Shown here piece by piece: positions 8,195-16,987 of a stretch of 64,000 nt of DNA (positions are counted from its first letter, which is position 1; every line of letters begins with the position of its first letter). Location of the stretch: positions 1,922,001 to 1,986,000 of the forward strand of contig NZ_CP133018.1 in NCBI RefSeq assembly GCF_030866785.1. Reading direction: 5' to 3'. This DNA comes from Agromyces protaetiae. Lineage in GTDB: Bacteria > Actinomycetota > Actinomycetes > Actinomycetales > Microbacteriaceae. Below the pieces are notes generated by a model. That model did not search any database, was not told the DNA's origin, and was given only the letters and a program-made list of their open reading frames with translations. Both the position numbers and the translations under genes were made by a program.

Positions 8195-11100
8195 ATGACC
8201 GCGCGTCGACGGCGATTCCGGATCGCGCTCGTCGCGTCCGTGTGTGCTGCGCTGCTGACGGGTGGGCTGCCCTCGGCCTGGGCGTCCGCGTCCGACGATT
8301 CTGCGCCGATCGCCGACCTCGGCACCTTCGGGTTGGGCGGCGGTCTCGACGCCGTGGTCGACCCGGCAGATGGCTCGGTCCGCTTCGGGATCTCTGCCGG
8401 CGGGCTGGCGCTCACCTGGAACTCGCGTGAGGTGGGCGTCGATCGGTTCGGGTTCGGCGGCGGGTGGAGCCTCGGCCTCGCGCGCGTCGAGACTCGTGGC
8501 GGGGTGCGCGTGTTCCCGGCGTCGGGTGGGGTGTTCGAGATGGACGCGACGCACCCGAGCGGGCTGCTCGGGTATCCATTGGCCGACGTCGCGTTCAGGC
8601 GCGCCGAGGCCGGGGCGGCGCTCGAGGGTCGCGACGGAGGACCCGCCGTGCGGTACGCGTACGTGCTCCACGAGCTCGGAGGCACGCGCACCTACTTCAC
8701 GGATGCGGGCGATCCGGTCGTGCACGTGGCCGCCGACGGCGCCAGGACCGACTGGCGGTGGGTGGACGGGTTCGACCACCACCTCGGCGCGGTAGTGAAC
8801 GCCGATGGCCTGGTCACCGAACTGGACTGGTCGGATCCGTCCGAGGTCGTGGTGCGTCCCGGCGCGAACGTGACGGCGGCGCCCGAGGGGTCCGGGGCCG
8901 GCGGGGTGTGGCGTGTGCGGCTCGACGGCGGTCGGCTCGATCGCGTCAGGGATCCGGTCGGCCGCGAGACGCACATCGGGTACGAGCGGGCCGGGCTGGC
9001 GTCGCGTGTGGTGACGGCGTCGGGTGCGATCACGGTGCTGACGTGGCATCCGACGACCGATGGTGTGCCGCGCGTCGCCGAGGTGCGCACACACGACGCC
9101 ACCGGCAGGGAGTATCTCTCCAGGGAATGGTGGGCCGTCGGCGGGGTCGCGCCGTCGGGGTGGCCGGCGGTCGGCGACGGTGCGGGGCCAGCCGAGTACT
9201 CGACGGTCCTCACCGACGGCGAGACCCGCGTGGTGTCGACGTTCGGCGCGCAGCGCGCCATGACCGTGCGCGCGGTGGACGTCGTGAGCCCGTCAGGGCA
9301 GCTCAGGGTGCACGAGCAGTCGTTCGAGTTGCCCGAGACCGGGCCGGCGACGCCACTGGTCGCGCGCAAGCCGACCGGTGTCACGGTCACCTCGCGCGAC
9401 GCGGGCGGCGGGGCGCGTTCGGTGCACGAGTCCTACGTCTACGACGATCTGGGCCGGATCGTGCAGCGCAGCGCGGCCGACGGCACCGTGACCGGGTGGG
9501 AGTACGACTCGGTCGTTCCCGAGGGTGCGTTGCTCCCCGTCGGTCTGCCGGTGCGTGAGACGACGACCGCGCCCGACGGCCTGGTCGCCTCGAGTCGGTC
9601 CGAGCTGAACGCCGAGCGCACCGCGCCGATCGTCGTCGAGGCCACGAGGGGCACCGGCGATGCCGAGCAGGTCACGGCGCGCACCGCGCTGACCTACGAG
9701 GGCGCCGTGGTGACCGAGCAGCGCGTGTATCCCGGCGGCGACCCCGCCGCGGTGCCGGTCGTCACCACGCGCACGCGCGACGTCGACCTCGACGCCGGTA
9801 CGGTCACGGTCGAAGAGACCGCGGCGGCGGGTACCGACGCCGAGATGACGGTGTCCTCCGTGGCGTCGCTCGTGCACGGTGGCGCGCTGGTCGACAGGAA
9901 CGCGGTCGGCGGCACCAGCTCGACGAGCTATGACGCCGCCGGTCGACCAGTGGGTGTGCAGGACGCCGCGGGTCGCGTGATGACCATCGTGTATCGGTTC
10001 GACGCCGTGCGCGGCGTCGACGCCGTTGCGACGACCGCCCCGAGCGGCGTGACCGTGACCGAGGAGCGCGATCTCCTCGGCCGCGTCGTGCGGACGTACG
10101 ACAACGTGACGCCCGCGGGCGTGATCGCCGATGACCACATTCGCGTGATCGAGACGCGCGCGTATCCGTCCGGCGGCGTCGAGGAGGTGACGGATGCATG
10201 GGGTGCCACGACGCGCACCGAGCACGACGTGTTCGGGCGCCCGGTGCGCATCGCGCTGCCGAACGGTCTCGTGCAGGCGGTCGCGCATGACGACGTCGCG
10301 GGCACCGTGACGACCGGTGCGAGCCCGACCGGGTCGCTCGCGGACGCCGAGCAGACGATCACCCGGCGGTTCGACGCGGCAGGCCGGGTCACCGCCACCA
10401 TCGACGTGAGCGGCGCTCGCACGACCTTCGCCTACGACGCCACCGGGCTGCTCATCCGGGGCGCCGACGGCAGCAGTTACGTCTGGGACGCGGCCAACCG
10501 GCAGGCGGCGCAGATCACCGCCGACGGCGCGCGGATCGAGACGGCCTACTGGGCCGACGGCACGCGCAAGCAACTCGCGGGGCCGTCAGGCCGGACCACC
10601 TTCTTCTGGGACGGCGACACGCTCCTCACCGAGCAGCACTCGTCGGTGCACGAGGGGCGCGGCAGCGCGTCGTACCTGCTCGGCCTGAACCGGCACGCGC
10701 GCTCGGTCGAACGCGCCGACGGCACGAGTGAGACCGCGCACTTCGGGAACGATCGCCATGGCAATGTGACCGAGCTCACCGACGCGAGCGGGCAGGTCAC
10801 GGCGCGCTCCGCGTACACCGACTACGGTGTGCCGATCCTGTCGAGCGGCACTGAGGGCGCGTCCGGCGCTGCCGCGGCCGTCGGCGACCTCGAACGCAAT
10901 CCGTTCGGCTACGCGGGGGAGTACACGCACGGCGACGGCAGCCAGTTCCTGCGCGTGCGCACGTACCAACCGGGCTCCATGGCCTTCTCGAGCCGCGACA
11001 CCGAGCCGCTGCACACCGTGTACGGCTACGCCGACGCCAACCCGATCATGCTGGTCGACCCGTCAGGGCGCGACGCGGAGCTCGATTGGTGGGCCGTCGG

Positions 11101-11989
11101 TCTCGCCGCGTATTCCGTGGTCGCCGCCGGGATCGGTGTGCTCGCCCTCCTCACGGGCGGGGCGAGCCTCGGCGCATTCGGGGTCGTCGGTGCAGTGTTC
11201 GGAGCTGCTGACGCTGCGTTCGCCGGCTACGAGGCGTGGGCGGTCTGGAACGACACGCCGTTCATGCCCAGCGACGTCGCGGTCGGCGTGAGTGCGACGC
11301 TCGCCCTCATCGGTACCGTGTTCGGCGTCGGAGGTGTCGTCAAGCGGGCGCTACCGGACCGGTGGATGAGAGCCTTCGGGACCGATGCGGAAGTCGATGC
11401 GTTGAAGGTCAATGCCCAGGACAAAGCCAAGAGAGAGCACTTCGGCCGGACCGCGAAGGAACACGTCGGCAAGATCAATGTGGTCAGCCAGGGCGGGGAG
11501 CTCGTGTCGGAGCCATCGGACACGAGTCCGATCGGCAGCGTCGTGAACCAGCTCCGCTGGAGTCCGGCGCGCCCGGTTACGCTCGAGAGCAGGATCTGGG
11601 ACCTCAGAACGAACATCTTCGGGGGGCGCACTCAACAGGGGGACGCACGCAAGACCGTCCTCAAGGATCTCGAAGCCGCCGAGCAAGCGGTCGCCAGAGC
11701 TCGCCGCACCATCACGACCTATCTCGACCGACTCGCAATCGCCAGGGGGTCGTACCAGAGATGGAGCAGCGACTTCGTCGATATGCACGCGTTCCGCTTG
11801 AACTACGATCTCGATCGAACTCGGGTGCACATTGCAGACGCCGTCGCATCGCTGAAGAATGCACGAGCCTCAACGGTGCTCCCACACGCCGTAGGTCCGC
11901 AGAGGCCGACGCCCGCGTTCACCCTCGACCAGCTCATCGGGGAACTGAACTATGTGGACACCGTGCTGAAGAAGCTGCCCCGCTACTGA
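8195..11989 (+). CDS. Secreted RHS/YD-repeat protein with unrecognised C-terminal tip
   Basis: A 1264-residue protein. The start ATG 8195 is followed by an Arg-rich n-region (TARRRRFR), a hydrophobic core and an Ala-x-Ala cleavage site near residue 30: a Sec, possibly Tat, signal peptide. Residues ~40-930 carry degenerate YD/RHS repeats (YDDLGRIV, YDAAGRPV, FDAAGRVT, YDATGLLI, WDAANRQ). The RHS core ends with NPFGYAGEY, LRVRTYQPGSMAFSSRD, YGYADANPI and DPSGRD near residue 960; the last is the usual boundary where autoproteolysis releases the C-terminal domain. Two hydrophobic segments follow (around residues 968-1010 and 1030-1052), then a ~200-residue tip that I do not recognise, with lower GC and AGA/AAA codons rare elsewhere here. 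This layout fits a polymorphic toxin; a cell-wall adhesin is the alternative. No immunity-like gene follows: the next gene is convergent DUF1844. Confidence 0.85.
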   Translation: MTARRRRFRIALVASVCAALLTGGLPSAWASASDDSAPIADLGTFGLGGGLDAVVDPADGSVRFGISAGGLALTWNSREVGVDRFGFGGGWSLGLARVETRGGVRVFPASGGVFEMDATHPSGLLGYPLADVAFRRAEAGAALEGRDGGPAVRYAYVLHELGGTRTYFTDAGDPVVHVAADGARTDWRWVDGFDHHLGAVVNADGLVTELDWSDPSEVVVRPGANVTAAPEGSGAGGVWRVRLDGGRLDRVRDPVGRETHIGYERAGLASRVVTASGAITVLTWHPTTDGVPRVAEVRTHDATGREYLSREWWAVGGVAPSGWPAVGDGAGPAEYSTVLTDGETRVVSTFGAQRAMTVRAVDVVSPSGQLRVHEQSFELPETGPATPLVARKPTGVTVTSRDAGGGARSVHESYVYDDLGRIVQRSAADGTVTGWEYDSVVPEGALLPVGLPVRETTTAPDGLVASSRSELNAERTAPIVVEATRGTGDAEQVTARTALTYEGAVVTEQRVYPGGDPAAVPVVTTRTRDVDLDAGTVTVEETAAAGTDAEMTVSSVASLVHGGALVDRNAVGGTSSTSYDAAGRPVGVQDAAGRVMTIVYRFDAVRGVDAVATTAPSGVTVTEERDLLGRVVRTYDNVTPAGVIADDHIRVIETRAYPSGGVEEVTDAWGATTRTEHDVFGRPVRIALPNGLVQAVAHDDVAGTVTTGASPTGSLADAEQTITRRFDAAGRVTATIDVSGARTTFAYDATGLLIRGADGSSYVWDAANRQAAQITADGARIETAYWADGTRKQLAGPSGRTTFFWDGDTLLTEQHSSVHEGRGSASYLLGLNRHARSVERADGTSETAHFGNDRHGNVTELTDASGQVTARSAYTDYGVPILSSGTEGASGAAAAVGDLERNPFGYAGEYTHGDGSQFLRVRTYQPGSMAFSSRDTEPLHTVYGYADANPIMLVDPSGRDAELDWWAVGLAAYSVVAAGIGVLALLTGGASLGAFGVVGAVFGAADAAFAGYEAWAVWNDTPFMPSDVAVGVSATLALIGTVFGVGGVVKRALPDRWMRAFGTDAEVDALKVNAQDKAKREHFGRTAKEHVGKINVVSQGGELVSEPSDTSPIGSVVNQLRWSPARPVTLESRIWDLRTNIFGGRTQQGDARKTVLKDLEAAEQAVARARRTITTYLDRLAIARGSYQRWSSDFVDMHAFRLNYDLDRTRVHIADAVASLKNARASTVLPHAVGPQRPTPAFTLDQLIGELNYVDTVLKKLPRY

Positions 11990-12019
11990 CTACCGCGACG
12001 TCGCCTCAGCTCAGACCCG

Positions 12020-12400
12020 TCAGGTGACCGGCCCGGTCCACTTCTCGCCCGGCCCCTGGCCGATCGCATCCGGGATGGTGCTCGCCTCGCGGAACGCGAG
12101 CTGCAGCGAACGCAGGCCGTCGCGGAGGCTCCGCGCGTGCATGTCGCTGATCTCGGGCGCACCCGCCGTGATGAGCCCGGCGAGGGCATTGATGAGCTTG
12201 CGCGCCTCGTCGAGGTCGGTCTGCTCCTCGGGGTTCTCGGCGAGTCCCACCTTCACGGCCGCGGCGCTCATGAGGTGCACGGAGGCCGTGGTGATCACCT
12301 CGACCGCGGGCACCTCGGCGATGTCGCGCGTGGCCTCTTCGACGGGTGACTCGACGGGGGACTGGGCGACCGACTCGTCGGAACTACTGCTCACTGCCAA
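12020..12400 (-). CDS. DUF1844-domain protein
   Basis: A 126-residue acidic protein on the minus strand, divergent from infC. Residues ~35-100 match the DUF1844 pattern: VEVITTASVHLMSAAAVKVGL, then DLDEARKLINALAGLI and a helical C-terminus. The N-terminal 30 residues are Ser/Glu-rich and probably disordered. Its position next to infC-rpmI-rplT is widely kept in Micrococcales and other actinobacteria, which hints at a link to translation, but the function is not known. Start ATG 12398-12400 is the only good choice; the infC promoter lies immediately behind it on the other strand. It converges on the RHS gene with only 30 bases between stops, and no strong terminator is visible in that gap. Confidence 0.85.
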   Translation of the reverse strand: MAVSSSSDESVAQSPVESPVEEATRDIAEVPAVEVITTASVHLMSAAAVKVGLAENPEEQTDLDEARKLINALAGLITAGAPEISDMHARSLRDGLRSLQLAFREASTIPDAIGQGPGEKWTGPVT

Positions 12401-12407
12401 CCTCTGC

Positions 12408-12413
12408 TAGACT
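12408..12413 (+). promoter_or_regulatory. Extended -10 promoter TGCTAGACT of the infC operon
   Basis: TAGACT at 12408-12413 is preceded by TGC, giving an extended -10 (TGN). No good -35 is seen. Transcription starting near 12420 would produce an infC leader of about 240 nt. The element lies 8 bases from the divergent DUF1844 start. Confidence 0.5.
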
Positions 12414-12419
12414 TCCTTG

Positions 12420-12660
12420 GGCTCCGGGGCTTGTCCCCGGTACGAAAGTGGAGAACCTCCCACCCGCGCATACCGCTTCATCAAGGTTACCGGGTCGTTT
12501 GCACTCCGCCGCCGCGCCGTGAGGCCGGGGGTAGACAGGGTGCCGCAGAAGCCGCATGGAACGCGTTCCATGGGGGCAGCATGTGTGGAACTCCGCTCTC
12601 GAACGTCGGGCGGCAACCGTCTCCCGAACGAGCGAAGCAGTTCGAATAGAGGAGACACGC
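12420..12660 (+). promoter_or_regulatory. Structured 5' leader of infC-rpmI-rplT
   Basis: About 240 bases separate the predicted start of transcription from infC. The leader begins with a hairpin, CCGGGG/CCCCGG at 12424-12440. It contains a perfect 18-bp palindrome CATGGAACGCGTTCCATG at 12555-12572 and a CGGG/CCCG stem just before the ribosome site GAGGAGA. IF3/L35/L20 operons in other bacteria are controlled in such leaders by L20 binding or by IF3 at a non-AUG start; an equivalent role here is inferred. Confidence 0.45.
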
Positions 12661-13287
12661 ATCAGCGATCCGCGTACCAACGACCGTATCCGCGTCCCCG
12701 AGGTCCGCCTCGTGGGTCCCGCAGGAGAGCAGGTCGGCGTCGTGAAGATCGAGGTGGCCCTGCGCCTGGCGCAGGAGGCCGAGCTCGATCTCGTCGAGGT
12801 CGCCCCGAACTCTCGTCCGCCGGTCGTCAAGATCATGGACTACGGCAAGTACAAGTACGAGGCTGCGCAGAAGGCGAAAGAGGCCCGGCGCAACCAGGCG
12901 AACACCATCCTCAAAGAGGTCCGGTTCCGCCTCAAGATCGACAAGCACGACTACGAGACCAAGATGAAGCGCGCCGTCGGCTTCCTGAAGTCCGGCGACA
13001 AGGTCAAGGCGATGATCCTGTTCCGCGGTCGCGAGCAGTCGCGTCCCGAGATGGGCGTCCGCCTGCTGCAGCGCTTCGCCGAAGACGTGGCCGAGTTCGG
13101 CACCGTCGAGCACAACCCGACGATCGACGGCCGCAACATGGTGATGGTCATCGCCCCTCTGAAGAACAAGTCCGAGGCCAAGGCCGAGGCGAACGAGAAG
13201 CGTGCTGCGGCGAAGGCGCGTCCCGAGGCCACGGCCTCGAGCGCGCCCGCGACGCAGACGGCCGAGTCCACCGAGGACCAGGCCTAG
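12661..13287 (+). CDS. infC: Translation initiation factor IF-3, AUC start codon
   Basis: IF-3 of 208 residues (N-domain [20 protein letters not shown], linker, C-domain with [15 protein letters not shown]). It binds the 30S subunit, blocks subunit joining and proofreads the start codon. The conserved N-terminus SDPRTNDRI directly follows ATC at 12661, with ribosome site GAGGAGA ending 6 bases before. The only in-frame ATG upstream (12556) lies inside the leader and would add 35 unrelated residues. Starting infC with a rare non-AUG codon is the basis of IF3 autorepression in E. coli (AUU), so the same feedback is likely here. The tail after residue ~180 is an Ala/Glu/Lys-rich extension common in actinobacteria. 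Confidence 0.93.
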   Translation: MSDPRTNDRIRVPEVRLVGPAGEQVGVVKIEVALRLAQEAELDLVEVAPNSRPPVVKIMDYGKYKYEAAQKAKEARRNQANTILKEVRFRLKIDKHDYETKMKRAVGFLKSGDKVKAMILFRGREQSRPEMGVRLLQRFAEDVAEFGTVEHNPTIDGRNMVMVIAPLKNKSEAKAEANEKRAAAKARPEATASSAPATQTAESTEDQA

Positions 13288-13337
13288 CACCCCCTCCGCC
13301 ACCCCGCGGTGGCGGCAGATCCAAGGAGAACAACGAG

Positions 13338-13532
13338 ATGCCGAAGCAGAAGACCCACTCCGGGTCCAAGAAGCGCTTCAAGATCACCGGCAGCGGCAAG
13401 ATCAAGAAGCAGCAGGCCGGAATGCGCCACAACCTCGAGGTCAAGGCCTCGAAGCGCAAGGCCCGTCTGAACCAGGACAAGGTCGTGTCGGCCCCCGACG
13501 CCAAGGTCATCAAGAAGCTTCTCGGCCACTGA
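13338..13532 (+). CDS. rpmI: 50S ribosomal protein L35
   Basis: A 64-residue, Lys-rich protein beginning [18 protein letters not shown] and ending VIKKLLGH, the complete bacterial L35. It binds the 23S rRNA in the large subunit. A strong ribosome site AAGGAG at 13323-13328 precedes the ATG. It sits between infC and rplT in the universal infC-rpmI-rplT order and is surely cotranscribed with them. Length and sequence are normal for actinobacteria. Confidence 0.98.
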   Translation: MPKQKTHSGSKKRFKITGSGKIKKQQAGMRHNLEVKASKRKARLNQDKVVSAPDAKVIKKLLGH

Positions 13533-13578
13533 GCCGGCAGCGTACATAGGCATCTAGGCCGGATAGGAACGAAGAGTC

Positions 13579-13965
13579 ATGGCAAGAGTGAAGCGGGCGG
13601 TCAACGCCCACAAGAAGCGTCGGGTCATCCTTGAGCGCGCCGAGGGCTACCGCGGTCAGCGGTCGCGCCTCTACCGCAAGGCGAAGGAGCAGGTCACCCA
13701 CTCGCTCGTCTACGCGTACAACGACCGCCGCGCCAAGAAGGGCGACTTCCGTCGTCTCTGGATCCAGCGCATCAACGCGGCCTCGCGTGCGAACGGCCTC
13801 ACCTACAACCGCCTCATCCAGGGTCTGAACCTGGCCGGCGTCGAGGTCGACCGTCGCATCCTCGCCGAGCTCGCGGTGCACGAGCCCGCGACCTTCGCCG
13901 CGCTCGTCGAGACCGCCAAGCAGGCGCTCCCGGCCGACACCTCGGCCCCGAAGAACGCCGCGTAA
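13579..13965 (+). CDS. rplT: 50S ribosomal protein L20
   Basis: A 128-residue basic protein, [18 protein letters not shown] onward, with the [10 protein letters not shown] and [12 protein letters not shown] motifs of L20. It is needed for early 50S assembly and in several bacteria represses its own operon through the leader RNA. Last gene of infC-rpmI-rplT; a perfect 12-bp hairpin follows 19 bases after the stop. The ribosome site is weak (GGA/GAAGAG). Confidence 0.98.
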   Translation: MARVKRAVNAHKKRRVILERAEGYRGQRSRLYRKAKEQVTHSLVYAYNDRRAKKGDFRRLWIQRINAASRANGLTYNRLIQGLNLAGVEVDRRILAELAVHEPATFAALVETAKQALPADTSAPKNAA

Positions 13966-13984
13966 GCAGCTTCGGACGCGAAAC

Positions 13985-14011
13985 AGCCCGGCACCCATGG
14001 GGTGCCGGGCT
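13985..14011 (+). terminator. Terminator hairpin of the infC operon
   Basis: Perfect 12-bp inverted repeat AGCCCGGCACCC / GGGTGCCGGGCT with a 3-base loop (ATG), 19 bases after the rplT stop. No U-tract follows, which is usual in high-GC actinobacteria. Confidence 0.8.
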
Positions 14012-14019
14012 GTGCTGTG

Positions 14020-14067
14020 TTCGCGCAGCGTGCTGGTTCGCGCAGCGTGCTGGTTCGCGCAGCGTGC
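14020..14067 (+). repeat. 17-bp tandem repeat, 2.8 copies
   Basis: Unit TTCGCGCAGCGTGCTGG is repeated exactly at 14020-14036 and 14037-14053, with a partial third copy at 14054-14067. It lies between the rplT terminator and trmH. No coding potential was recognised in this gap (13966-14262), which otherwise is GC-rich unannotated sequence. Confidence 0.85.
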
Positions 14068-14250
14068 GCTCCGCGCCCGTTCTGCGGCGTCGCGCCAGCA
14101 CTACGGGCGCGGACCTGCAGAGGTGGCGCGACGGCGGGGGCGGCTCGGGCGGATACCTCGGCCTGCACGGATGCCTCGGGGCGGCGTCGCGCGCGGCCCG
14201 GCAGCATGCGGCGCTCCGCGCGGCATCCGCGGCGAGGCATCCGTCGTCCC

Positions 14251-14256
14251 TAGACT
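14251..14256 (+). promoter_or_regulatory. -10 element TAGACT of a predicted leaderless transcript (trmH-like gene)
   Basis: TAGACT ends 6 bases before the ATG at 14263 and there is no ribosome site, so the mRNA probably starts at the start codon. No clear -35. Confidence 0.5.
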
Positions 14257-14262
14257 GAATGC

Positions 14263-15096
14263 ATGCTCGAGAACCCCCGTTCACCGCGCGTGCGTGCCGT
14301 CGCGAAGCTCGCGAAGAAGGCCGCGCGCGCCGAGAGCGGACTCTTCCTGCTCGAGGGCCCGCAGGCCGTCGCCGAGGCGCTCACGTTCCGGCCGCAGCTG
14401 GTCGTCGAGCTGTACGCCACGCCGAGCGCGCTCGACCGGTACACCGACATCGCCGAGACGGCCGTCGACGCCGGCGTCGACGTGGAGTTCGTCACCGAAG
14501 AGGTGCTCGACACCATGGCCGACACCGTCACGCCGCAAGGGTTCGTCGCGGTCTGCCACCAGTTCCCGACCGCGGTCAAAGACGTGTTCGCCGCGCAGCC
14601 GAAGCTCGTCGCGATCCTCGAAGAGGTGCGCGACCCCGGCAACGCCGGCACCATCGTCCGCGCCGCCGACGCGGCGGGCGCCGACGCCGTCATCTTCTCC
14701 GGCCGGGCCGTCGACCTCTACAACCCGAAGGTCGTCCGCTCGTCGACCGGGTCGATCTTCCATCTGCCCGTCGCGGTCGGCGCGAACCTCGAAGACGTGC
14801 TCGAACGGGCCCGCGCCGCGGGGCTGAACGTGCTCGCCGCCGACGTCAAGGGTGACAGCCTGCTCGACGCGCGCACCGACGGCGTGCTCGCGAAGCCGAC
14901 CGCCTGGCTGTTCGGCAACGAGGCGCGCGGCCTCCCCGACGAGCAGCTCGACCTGGCCGATCGCGTGGTCACCGTGCCGATCTACGGGCACGCGGAGTCG
15001 ATGAACCTCGCCACGGCCGCGTCGGTCTGCCTCTACGAGAGCGCCTTCGCCCAGCGAGCGGCCGAACCGGCTCCGGGGGCGCCGGGTTACGAATAG
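14263..15096 (+). CDS. SpoU/TrmH-family RNA 2'-O-methyltransferase
   Basis: A 277-residue SPOUT (trefoil-knot) methyltransferase that uses SAM to methylate a ribose in rRNA or tRNA. The three SpoU motifs are clear: motif 1 RDPGNAGTIVRAADAAGAD (around residues 127-145), motif 2 WLFGNEARGL (around 214) and motif 3 VPIYGHAESMNLATAASVCLYE (around 241-262). The N-terminal ~110 residues form the small substrate-binding domain (GLFLLEGPQAVAEAL). The exact target nucleotide cannot be predicted. The gene follows rplT in the order seen in many Micrococcales, where it lies before pheST; here the gluABCD transporter intervenes. Confidence 0.92.
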   Translation: MLENPRSPRVRAVAKLAKKAARAESGLFLLEGPQAVAEALTFRPQLVVELYATPSALDRYTDIAETAVDAGVDVEFVTEEVLDTMADTVTPQGFVAVCHQFPTAVKDVFAAQPKLVAILEEVRDPGNAGTIVRAADAAGADAVIFSGRAVDLYNPKVVRSSTGSIFHLPVAVGANLEDVLERARAAGLNVLAADVKGDSLLDARTDGVLAKPTAWLFGNEARGLPDEQLDLADRVVTVPIYGHAESMNLATAASVCLYESAFAQRAAEPAPGAPGYE

Positions 15097-15141
15097 GTAA
15101 CCGCGTCAGCGAGCCGGTGGCGGGTTTCCCCCGAGACTCCC

Positions 15142-15147
15142 TAGTTT
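15142..15147 (+). promoter_or_regulatory. -10 element TAGTTT of a predicted leaderless transcript (gluA)
   Basis: TAGTTT lies 7 bases before ATG 15155. The GGGGGG run directly abutting the ATG is too close to work as a ribosome site. A TTG at 15146 is in frame but overlaps the hexamer and is not preferred. Confidence 0.4.
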
Positions 15148-15154
15148 GGGGGGT

Positions 15155-15946
<792 letters not shown>

Positions 15947-16025
15947 CGAAGACCCCCGGCTTCGCCGTCACGAGCGGCGACGACCACCCCCACACCGAGC
16001 CCACCAACAAGAAAGAGGCAGGGAC

Positions 16026-16886
16026 ATGACACGCAGCAGAATCGGCTTGCTCGCGGCAACGGCCGCGGCAGCACTCGTACTCGCCGGCTGTGCGGGCGGC
16101 GGCGACAGCGCCGAGCCGACCGTCGAGGAGACGCCCGAGTTCGAGGCCGGCTCGACGATGGCCGAGCTCAGCGAGGCAGGCTCCATCACGATCGGCACGA
16201 AGTTCGACCAGCCGCTGTTCGGCCTCGTCGGACCGTCGGGCGACCCCGAGGGCTTCGACGTCGAGATCGGCAAGATCATCGCCGGCAAGCTCGGCATCGC
16301 ACCCGAGAACATCGAATGGGTCGAGACCGTGTCGGCGAACCGCGAGCCGTTCATCGAGAACGGCCAGGTCGACATCGTGATCGCCACGTACACGATCAAC
16401 GACACCCGCAAAGAGGTCGTCTCGTTCGCCGGGCCGTACTACATGGCCGGCCAGTCGATCCTGACCCTCGCGGACAACGACGACATCGAGAGCGAAGAGG
16501 ACCTCGTCGGCCAGCCGGTCTGCTCGGTCACGGGCTCGACGCCCGCCGCGAACCTGAAGGAGCTCGGCGCCCAGGTGCTCGAGACGGACACCTACTCGAA
16601 CTGCCTCGAGCCGCTGCGCAACGGGCAGGTCGTCGCCGTCTCGACCGACAACGTCATCCTCGCCGGGCTCGCCGCGCAGAACGAGGGCGAGTTCAAGGTC
16701 GTCGGCGAGCCGTTCACGGAGGAGCCGTACGGCATCGGCCTCGCCCTCGACGACACCGACTTCCGCATGTGGATCAACGACGTGCTCGAGGAGTCGTACG
16801 AGGACGGCACCTACGAGGAGGCCTGGGACAAGACCGCGGGGACGATCCTGCCCTTCGTCGAGCCGCCGGCCGTCGACCGCTACTGA
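16026..16886 (+). CDS. gluB: Amino acid ABC transporter, substrate-binding lipoprotein
   Basis: A 286-residue periplasmic-binding-type protein anchored as a lipoprotein: positively charged n-region (TRSR), hydrophobic core and lipobox LAGC with Cys22. The mature protein is an SBP_bac_3 fold: ITIGTKFDQPLFG, PEGFDVEIGKIIAGKLG, VDIVIATYTINDTRKEVVSFAGPYY and the paired lobe-2 strand VCSVTGSTPAANL. Two Cys residues (in PVCSVTG and YSNCLEPL) may form a disulfide, as in GluB homologues. Ribosome site AGGCAGGGA precedes the ATG by 4 bases. A strong hairpin lies after the stop, which could raise the amount of this gene's mRNA relative to the permeases. Confidence 0.93.
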   Translation: MTRSRIGLLAATAAAALVLAGCAGGGDSAEPTVEETPEFEAGSTMAELSEAGSITIGTKFDQPLFGLVGPSGDPEGFDVEIGKIIAGKLGIAPENIEWVETVSANREPFIENGQVDIVIATYTINDTRKEVVSFAGPYYMAGQSILTLADNDDIESEEDLVGQPVCSVTGSTPAANLKELGAQVLETDTYSNCLEPLRNGQVVAVSTDNVILAGLAAQNEGEFKVVGEPFTEEPYGIGLALDDTDFRMWINDVLEESYEDGTYEEAWDKTAGTILPFVEPPAVDRY

Positions 16887-16894
16887 TCGAAGGT

Positions 16895-16926
16895 CGGTCC
16901 GGGCCTCGGCAACGGGGCCCGGACCG
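16895..16926 (+). terminator. Hairpin after gluB (attenuator or mRNA-stabilising stem)
   Basis: Perfect 11-bp stem CGGTCCGGGCC / GGCCCGGACCG with a 10-base loop, 8 bases after the gluB stop and inside the operon. Such stems commonly protect or over-represent the binding-protein mRNA compared with the downstream permease genes. No U-tract. Confidence 0.6.
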
Positions 16927-16987
16927 CCCGCTCCACCCGATCCGGTCGAACGTCTGACCCGGTCGAACATCCATTGAGAGGATCCGC

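Noticed and set aside
12556..12660. infC start at ATG 12556
   Set aside because: It would add 35 residues unlike IF3, lies in the palindrome of the leader, and has no ribosome site; ATC 12661 has one.
15146..15154. TTG start three codons before gluA ATG
   Set aside because: The TTG overlaps the -10-like hexamer and ATG 15155 gives the proper leaderless distance.
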